A stretch of 10,992 nt of DNA, taken from NCBI GenBank assembly GCA_037890055.1, contig JBBKBD010000030.1; one strand, given 5' to 3'. Under the pieces are notes generated by a model. It had not been told where the DNA came from. It did no database searches and worked only from the letters and a program-made list of their open reading frames with translations. Every line of letters starts with the position of its first letter. The stretch's first letter is position 1. Made by a program: the position numbers and the translations under genes. The DNA comes from Mediannikoviicoccus sp037890055 (lineage in GTDB: Bacteria; Bacillota; Clostridia; Tissierellales; Peptoniphilaceae). Below are positions 5,704-10,992 of this stretch, one piece after another.

Positions 5704-7425
5704 TCAATTTGCTATTTCATATAAATGCTTATACGCAGAACACGACTTAATAAGTTCTTCATGTTTTCCATCGCAAATGATTTTCCCATTTTCCATATAT
5801 ATGATCTTATCTGCATTTATGACAGTTTTAATTTTATGTGTAATAACAATTAGTGTTTTTCCTTTGGTAAATTCCAGTAACGCTCCTTGAATTTTTTCTT
5901 CATTTTCAATATCGGTACTTGCAGTTGCTTCATCTAATATGATAATTGGAGCATTTTTTAGAATTGCTCTGGCAATAGCTATTCTTTGCTTTTCTCCGCC
6001 GGATAACCTATCCCCTGCGATGGTGTCATATCCATCAGGCAAAGTTACAATAAAATCATGGCAACCGGCTCTTTTAGCAGCTTCTATCACCTCATCATTC
6101 GTTGCATCTTTTTTACCTATTCTAATATTTTCCAAAATAGTATCATCAAATAAAAATGTATTTTGATCCACATAGGAGATAAGAGTATTCAGGTCATTCA
6201 TTGAAAGGTCTTTTACCCCTATACCACCTATTTTTATTTTTCCTTTCTCAAAATCCCAAAATCCGGCTAAAAGTTTCATTAGAGTTGATTTTCCTGAACC
6301 TGAAGTACCAATAATTGCAGTCATAGTTTTTTCTTTAATGGTTAAATTCACATCATCAACATCATTTTTTGTCCCATCATAAGAAAATTGTAAATTTTCA
6401 AACGCTATGTCGTATGTCATTTTTTCTTTTAAATTAGAATTCTCACTTCTCTTAAGTTCCGGATAATCTAAAATTCCTTTTATTTCCTTAGCAACAGTTC
6501 CCATCTGTGCCAATTGGTCAACATAACTGGATGCTTTAACAATCGGTTTAAATATTCCAAGAGAAATCATCATAAACAAAAATAAACTTTGCTCAGTAAG
6601 AAACCCATTATTAAAAAATATCAATCCCACAACAATTGTTGGAAATATAGATACAGGAGCTATGCTATAGGAAAGAGACGCATAAATCTGTGAGCTTTTC
6701 ATCCAATTTATAGCATACTCCGCATGGCGTATGACTGCATTTTTATATTTAGCATAGGAACTATCTTCCATATTGAAAGTTTTAATTACCTCAATCCCCT
6801 TGACATACTCTATAACCGCTTGATTCATATTCTTTTGTGCCTGTACTTGTCCCTCATATTTTTCCTTATATCCAATCATCATAAGCATTCCGATTGATAG
6901 TCCAAATATAACCCAAAGAAATATAATCCCGGTAAGCTTAATATTAACTGCAAGCATCCAAACAATCATGGCAATAGGTATCAATAAATTTGCAGTCATC
7001 TCAGGAAGTAGATGTGCTAATGTTTTTTCTATATCTTCCACCCTGTCTACCAATATAGTTTTTAATGTTCCACTAGGATTCATATCAAAATATCCCATCG
7101 GCAATCTAACAAATTTATCACAAATTGCATATCTTAAGTCCTTTAGCGTTAAGTATGCTGCTTTATGAGATATAAGTGTTGAAATATTTGAAAGCAGCAC
7201 CCCTGATATTTTGCAGATTATAGTGAAAATCAAGACATATATCATGTTGTTTCCATGAAATCCTTTGAAGATATATCCCGCTAAAATTCCAACAAAAGCA
7301 TAGGATAAAAGTTCGCATAGAACAGAAAGCATACTTAGCATAACAGATAAAATATATCTTTTTTTGTATGGCTTTATAAACGAATCCATTTCTTTAAAAA
7401 AGTTTGGTTCTTTCTCTTTTTTCAT
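5704..7425 (-). CDS. ABC exporter-type half-transporter, first of a pair
   Basis: A 573-residue half-transporter: membrane domain in about residues 20-310 with six predicted helices, and an ATPase domain from about 338. Motifs are Walker A GTSGSGKST (373-381), Q-loop Gln421, signature LSGGE (474-478), Walker B IIILDE (494-499) and H-loop His530. The D-loop reads ASTD rather than SALD, so the two ATP sites of the predicted heterodimer with the next gene should differ. The ribosome binding site AGGGTGA overlaps the stop of the S-component gene nine bases upstream, which indicates translational coupling. A short soluble N-terminus without signal peptide agrees with the type IV (exporter) fold. 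Family certain, substrate unknown. Confidence 0.88.
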   Translation of the reverse strand: MKKEKEPNFFKEMDSFIKPYKKRYILSVMLSMLSVLCELLSYAFVGILAGYIFKGFHGNNMIYVLIFTIICKISGVLLSNISTLISHKAAYLTLKDLRYAICDKFVRLPMGYFDMNPSGTLKTILVDRVEDIEKTLAHLLPEMTANLLIPIAMIVWMLAVNIKLTGIIFLWVIFGLSIGMLMMIGYKEKYEGQVQAQKNMNQAVIEYVKGIEVIKTFNMEDSSYAKYKNAVIRHAEYAINWMKSSQIYASLSYSIAPVSIFPTIVVGLIFFNNGFLTEQSLFLFMMISLGIFKPIVKASSYVDQLAQMGTVAKEIKGILDYPELKRSENSNLKEKMTYDIAFENLQFSYDGTKNDVDDVNLTIKEKTMTAIIGTSGSGKSTLMKLLAGFWDFEKGKIKIGGIGVKDLSMNDLNTLISYVDQNTFLFDDTILENIRIGKKDATNDEVIEAAKRAGCHDFIVTLPDGYDTIAGDRLSGGEKQRIAIARAILKNAPIIILDEATASTDIENEEKIQGALLEFTKGKTLIVITHKIKTVINADKIIYMENGKIICDGKHEELIKSCSAYKHLYEIAN

Positions 7426-7434
7426 GACTTCACC

Positions 7435-8016
7435 CTATGAATTAGCTTCTTTTTCTAAAATATGTTTCCTTACGACCTTGCTACCTATATAAGCTCCTGC
7501 GATTGCTGAAACTATAACTAAGGCAAGTAAAATCAGCGTTCCCCAAGAAGAAATCATTTTGCCTGCCGCTGTAATATTTGAAGCCAACTCCTTTTCCTTC
7601 ATGGCTCCTATAGTTTTATTCAAGGCTATTGTATATGGATAAATTACACTTCCAATTGAAGCCAAAGTTTGCTGAATAACATAGCTGATTCCAATAACTT
7701 TTAAATTACCATAACCTTTTTTATATAATAAGAACTCTGCTATCAATCCTGAAATTACAAACATCAAAATATATGGTGGATAGAATGCTATCACTCCTTG
7801 AATAAGGGAATATATAAAAAACGCTCCTCTTTTTTTCACTTTCACTCCGATAACATAGAAAACAATACCCTGTAATAATGAGTAAAGCACGGGTGTTAAG
7901 AGTATGGTAATTGGTGTTGCATACATGAATGTTCCTATCGAAAATATCAAAATGTTACACAATGATAATAAAGTAACTGTAATGATATCTTTCGCTTTCA
8001 ATTTGTTTTTGTGCAT
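7435..8016 (-). CDS. MptD-like ECF transporter S component (substrate-binding membrane subunit)
   Basis: S components bind the substrate in the membrane and dock onto the ECF energising module. This 193-residue protein is almost entirely hydrophobic, with about six membrane segments (near 11-33, 36-58, 66-80, 82-98, 105-128 and 155-178) and short basic loops (KVKKRG, VVRKH), so it follows the positive-inside rule. Size, topology and wording (FYPPYILMFVISGLIAE; AGAYIGSK near the C-terminus) fit the Trep_Strep/MptD family, whose ligands are not established. It starts at ATG 8016 behind AGGAGG, 18 bases after the fused ECF gene, so S and energising subunits are made together as a dedicated (group I type) ECF transporter. 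It lacks motifs that would identify one of the well-studied vitamin-specific S proteins, so the ligand cannot be named. Confidence 0.8.
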   Translation of the reverse strand: MHKNKLKAKDIITVTLLSLCNILIFSIGTFMYATPITILLTPVLYSLLQGIVFYVIGVKVKKRGAFFIYSLIQGVIAFYPPYILMFVISGLIAEFLLYKKGYGNLKVIGISYVIQQTLASIGSVIYPYTIALNKTIGAMKEKELASNITAAGKMISSWGTLILLALVIVSAIAGAYIGSKVVRKHILEKEANS

Positions 8017-8034
8017 GATTAAGTCCTCCTATTT

Positions 8035-10200
8035 TTATAAAATATTTATCATCAAAATTACTATCATTCCAATCATCAATATGTAATCGAATAAATTGAA
8101 CTGTAAAGTAACATAAGATGATTTTTTATGATTTAAAGCAATTCCTCTTGTTTCTGCTGAAGCTGATAAAGTTTCGCCTATTCTTATCACTCGAAAAATG
8201 AGTGATACAATTAGAGCCTCGAGATATTCTATTTTTTCTTTTATTATATTTTTATGCTTCCAACTTCCTCTATTTCTAAGCACCTGTCTAAGTAATTTAA
8301 AATCATTCCTTAGCACTGGGAAAAACCTGAAAGAAACTGCAAGAATCAATAATAACTTCTCAGGTATTCTTATTTTTCTAAGTCCCGCAAGCATATTTGT
8401 TGTCCCTCTACCTCCAAGAATAATAGGAAATAGTAGAAATATTAAAATAAATCTAGGAAACAAATTTGCCGTAAATATTGTAATTTCATTCGGATATATG
8501 ATTTCAAGACCGTAAATAAGCCCTATAATGACAGAAGTAATTCCTAAAGTCTTGTATCTTCTATTTGCAAGAGAAAAAACGAGAGCTAATAAATTGCATT
8601 CAAAAATCAAACTTTTATTGTCAATTCCTACTGCAACCATACAAAGAAGCCAAAACAAAATATTTGTTCTCGGATCTAATAGATTTTTTTCTCTTTTTGC
8701 AGGAGGTTGATGTTCTAAATCTTTTCCAAATATACTTTTAATGCTTTCAATATCTCTATTCTCTTTTACTTCACAAATCCTTTGTATCGTTCCATCATCA
8801 AGTTCCAAACATTTATCCGCAGCTGATGAAATAAATTCTAAGTCATGGCTAATGGTTATCACGATTTTTTTCTTTTTCATATCGTTTATCAATCCCACTA
8901 CAGTATCTAAACTTCTTTTGTCCATTCCTGAGGTTGGTTCATCTAAAATAACCACACTTTTATCCGAAAGATACGCCATCATTAAGGTTAATTTTTGCAT
9001 TTGCCCACCTGAAAGAGAAAATGGATGCCTATCACGATATTTCCACATATCAAACTTTTTAAGTAGATCTTCTATCTCATCATATTTGTTTCGATTTACA
9101 CCGTACTTCAGTTCAGATAATACAGAATTTGTAAAAAATTGAAATTCAGCTTCTTGCATAATAAAGAGGCTATCCTGCGATAGCTGCCTATGGCTCAATT
9201 CTTTTTCCTTTAGAAAAACTCTTCCCTTTTGTGGTTTCAATAGTCCACATATACATTTTCCTAAGGTGGTTTTACCTGAACCATTTTTGCCAATCAAGCA
9301 AGTCACTTCTCCCAAATAAGCTGTAAACGACAAATCATTTAAAATATGTTGTTTTTTATATCCAAAGGATATATTTTTCACCTCTAATTTATCATTGACA
9401 ACATTAGAACACTTCTTCTGAACCTCAATCTGCTTCAAATCCGTAACTCGTAAACACAAATTATTTAATTCATCCTTAGAAAATATCTTAAAATCGTCCT
9501 TATCATACTTTTCATAAAAGCTTCCATTTTTTATTAGCCAATATTCATCAGCCAACTCTTTCAAATAGTAAAGCCTATGTTCACTGATTATTAGAGTTTT
9601 TCCATCTTCTTTTAGAAGCAATAAGATATTTTTCAGTTTTTCTATGGCTAAATAATCTAAGTTTGCGGTTGGCTCGTCAAGTAAAATAATATCCGTATCC
9701 ATTGCCCAAGCAGACATAATCACTATTAGTTGACGCTCTCCGCTTGAAAGTTTGAATACTTCCCTGTTTTTCAAATACTCCAAGCCAAATTTTGAAAAAG
9801 CTTCTTCTGTTCTTCTTTTTATTATTTCCTGGCTTAACCCTTTATTTTCAAGTCCAAAAGATACTTCCGTATCGCTTTCCATTGTAAAAAATTGACTTCT
9901 TGGATCTTGAAAAACTGACGAAATCAATTCTCCAACTTCTCCAATGTTCTTGTTTTCTATATTGTTGCTATTTACCAAGATATAGCCATTAAATATCCCA
10001 TCATAGAACTCCGGTATTAAATGGTTTAAGCACCTAAGTAATGTTGATTTTCCACATCCACTTTCGCCACAAAGAACTATGCAATCTCCTTTTGATATGC
10101 TGCCAATTACATCATCTAACGACTTTTCCTTTTTGCCTTCATAGGAAAAATCTATTTTAAAATCTAAAATATTTTCATCCTTCTCGCCTTTATCATACAT
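8035..10200 (-). CDS. Fused ECF energising module: ATPase-ATPase-transmembrane T subunit
   Basis: One 721-residue polypeptide carries what is usually three proteins. ATPase 1 (about 10-245): Walker A GESGCGKST (45-53), Q-loop Gln98, signature LSSGE (151-155), Walker B IILLDEPT (171-178), His208. ATPase 2 (about 270-480): GKNGSGKTT (304-312), Gln349, LSGGQ (396-400), VVILDEPT (416-423), His452. From about 510 to the end is a membrane domain of EcfT type with several hydrophobic segments and two coupling motifs of the Ala-Arg-Gly kind, here RNRG (642-645) and ETRG (683-686). Full-length motifs argue that both ATP sites work, although the first signature has Ser in place of the first Gly. The ATG at 10200 lies four bases behind tetR, with only a weak upstream site (AGGT), so it probably depends on coupling. 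With the S component next door it should drive uptake of a specific small molecule. Confidence 0.9.
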   Translation of the reverse strand: MYDKGEKDENILDFKIDFSYEGKKEKSLDDVIGSISKGDCIVLCGESGCGKSTLLRCLNHLIPEFYDGIFNGYILVNSNNIENKNIGEVGELISSVFQDPRSQFFTMESDTEVSFGLENKGLSQEIIKRRTEEAFSKFGLEYLKNREVFKLSSGERQLIVIMSAWAMDTDIILLDEPTANLDYLAIEKLKNILLLLKEDGKTLIISEHRLYYLKELADEYWLIKNGSFYEKYDKDDFKIFSKDELNNLCLRVTDLKQIEVQKKCSNVVNDKLEVKNISFGYKKQHILNDLSFTAYLGEVTCLIGKNGSGKTTLGKCICGLLKPQKGRVFLKEKELSHRQLSQDSLFIMQEAEFQFFTNSVLSELKYGVNRNKYDEIEDLLKKFDMWKYRDRHPFSLSGGQMQKLTLMMAYLSDKSVVILDEPTSGMDKRSLDTVVGLINDMKKKKIVITISHDLEFISSAADKCLELDDGTIQRICEVKENRDIESIKSIFGKDLEHQPPAKREKNLLDPRTNILFWLLCMVAVGIDNKSLIFECNLLALVFSLANRRYKTLGITSVIIGLIYGLEIIYPNEITIFTANLFPRFILIFLLFPIILGGRGTTNMLAGLRKIRIPEKLLLILAVSFRFFPVLRNDFKLLRQVLRNRGSWKHKNIIKEKIEYLEALIVSLIFRVIRIGETLSASAETRGIALNHKKSSYVTLQFNLFDYILMIGMIVILMINIL

Positions 10201-10204
10201 AAAT

Positions 10205-10831
10205 TCAATACCTATTTATAATTTCATCAAATATCTTTTCCCAACCCGCCCCAACAAATTCGCCGAGCATTTTTGTGTACTCGATTGTCTCCTCTTTGCT
10301 ATATCCTTTTTCAATCACTAATTTAAAAGCACTAAATTGTTGATTCATTAAAAGCTCTACCAAATCTAATTTCATCTCACTTATATTCGGGTCTATATTT
10401 TCCCTTATAAATTGTTTTGTTATGGAAATTTTATTATTCATCATTTCACGAAATATTGCTTCTACAGAACTGCCTTTACTTGAGCAAAGTAATAGTTTGC
10501 ACTCCTCGTAATATTTAAATAACACATCTACATATCCTTTGGTTTCTTTTTGAATGCTACGCAAAAAATGATCAAAGTTTTTATCTACGCAATATTCCCT
10601 ATACGAGTATTCGTTCTCTTTTCTTTTCACACTTATAGCTTCTAAAAATTCTTTTATCAAACTATAAAAAAGTTCATCTTTCCCTTTATACCTTGTATAG
10701 ATTGCTCCCGTTGTAACTCCCGCTCTTTTAGCAATATTGCCTATTGAAGCAGCCTGAAATCCATTTTGCAAAAACTCTATTTTAGCAGCTTCAATGATTG
10801 GTTTATCAAGTTCATGGTTTCTATTTGCCAT
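10205..10831 (-). CDS. TetR/AcrR-family transcriptional regulator of the transporter operon
   Basis: A 208-residue TetR-type repressor. Residues about 10-55 form the DNA-binding domain with the helix-turn-helix in ASIGNIAKRAGVTTGAIYTR, followed by the typical Y-K-x-K-D-E-L-F. The rest is an all-helical ligand/dimer domain with two cysteines close together (KLLLCSSK and the earlier YCVD), too few to claim metal binding. The start is ATG 10831, placed by GGAGG seven bases upstream; an ATG two codons earlier is too close to that site, and the frame's upstream TTG at 10879 lies in the operator. It is the first gene of the operon and lies next to a 46-base palindrome over its own -10, so autorepression and control of the transporters by an effector, perhaps the transported molecule, is the expected mode. 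Confidence 0.88.
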   Translation of the reverse strand: MANRNHELDKPIIEAAKIEFLQNGFQAASIGNIAKRAGVTTGAIYTRYKGKDELFYSLIKEFLEAISVKRKENEYSYREYCVDKNFDHFLRSIQKETKGYVDVLFKYYEECKLLLCSSKGSSVEAIFREMMNNKISITKQFIRENIDPNISEMKLDLVELLMNQQFSAFKLVIEKGYSKEETIEYTKMLGEFVGAGWEKIFDEIINRY

Positions 10832-10869
10832 GTCCATTCCTCCATTCTTACAAAACTTTAATTTTAATA

Positions 10870-10915
10870 GTATAATCAATAATTGAACTATCGATAATGA
10901 TATTATTGATTATAC
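10870..10915. promoter_or_regulatory. 46-base palindrome, probable operator of the TetR regulator
   Basis: GTATAATCAATAAT (10870-10883) and ATTATTGATTATAC (10902-10915) are perfect 14-base inverted arms. The exact centre of the structure is TATCGATA (10889-10896), itself a palindrome; 19 of 23 base pairs are symmetric overall. The right arm contains the -10 hexamer, and the rest covers the transcription start. The length would suit two TetR dimers or one dimer plus a second regulator. Confidence 0.7.
10893..10911 (+). promoter_or_regulatory. Possible Fur-like box inside the tetR operator
   Basis: The plus strand here starts with GATAATGATA, identical to the first ten bases of the Fur consensus, and matches 14 of 19 overall. 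It overlaps the tetR -10 and start site. The A+T-rich palindrome makes a chance match likely, so this is weaker than the site at 1621-1639. Confidence 0.3.
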
Positions 10916-10937
10916 ATCAGTTAGTATTATCTAACAA
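10909..10937 (-). promoter_or_regulatory. Sigma-A promoter of the tetR-ECF-ABC operon
   Basis: On the minus strand -35 TTGTTA (10937-10932) and a consensus -10 TATAAT (10914-10909) are 17 bases apart. Transcription would start near 10902, giving a leader of about 70 bases. A small inverted repeat GTTAG/CTAAC (10920-10924, 10931-10935) lies in the spacer and touches the -35, a second possible repressor contact. Confidence 0.75.
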
Positions 10938-10992
10938 TAGTTGTAAGATATTTTTTTAGAAAATTTACTGATTTACATATTTATTTGTATGA

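Noticed and set aside
8741..9142. Plus-strand open frame opposite the fused ECF gene, and similar frames opposite the ABC genes
   Set aside because: They mirror conserved minus-strand coding sequence, lack ribosome binding sites and have no recognisable domain.
8035..10200. Three separate genes with missed starts and stops
   Set aside because: The reading frame is uninterrupted through both ATPase domains and the membrane domain, with linkers that are open and without internal ribosome binding sites.
10205..10831. Metal-sensing TetR protein because of its cysteines
   Set aside because: Only two cysteines, far apart, and no histidine cluster; no support for metal binding.

Overview
The window is very A+T-rich and every credible gene lies on the minus strand, with short intergenic gaps and strong GGAGG-type ribosome binding sites. 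With the gene families present (MptD-like ECF S component, Tn916-type integrase tail, phage-type replisome organizer), this points to a low-GC Bacillota, most likely an anaerobic clostridial or Tissierellia-like organism or a streptococcal relative. The genus cannot be fixed from the sequence alone.

Right half (about 3959-10937, transcribed right to left): an intact five-gene cassette. It consists of a TetR-family regulator, one 721-residue polypeptide fusing two ECF ATPases and the ECF transmembrane T subunit, an MptD-like ECF substrate-binding S component, and two ABC exporter-type half-transporters. Gaps between genes are 4 to 18 bases, so this reads as one operon. In front of tetR there is a good sigma-A promoter (-35 TTGTTA, 17 bases, -10 TATAAT) whose -10 sits inside a 46-base near-perfect palindrome, the best candidate for the regulator's own operator. 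The substrate is not determined. Fur-like motifs in the window suggest an iron link (metal chelate, siderophore or tetrapyrrole), but that is inference.

Left half (about 22-3917): a decayed mobilizable or integrative element carrying cargo. Its backbone is an orphan 85-residue ORF, two small ORFs (57 and 42 aa), a phage-type replisome organizer that has lost its middle and shifted frame, and the C-terminal catalytic end of a tyrosine integrase. Two diverged copies of a roughly 50-base non-coding element with a small hairpin lie directly behind two of the backbone genes. The cargo is a membrane-anchored erythromycin-esterase-family protein and a class I SAM-dependent methyltransferase.

The 250 bases between esterase and methyltransferase are dense in signals: a stem-loop, two tandem 23-base palindromic units with a compensatory base change, a sigma-A promoter, and a Fur-like box across the predicted transcription start. 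A clear intrinsic terminator ends the methyltransferase unit.

The most interesting parts are the compact ECF plus ABC cassette with its palindromic operator, the Fur-like control of an uncharacterised methyltransferase, and the repeated structured element of the mobile backbone.
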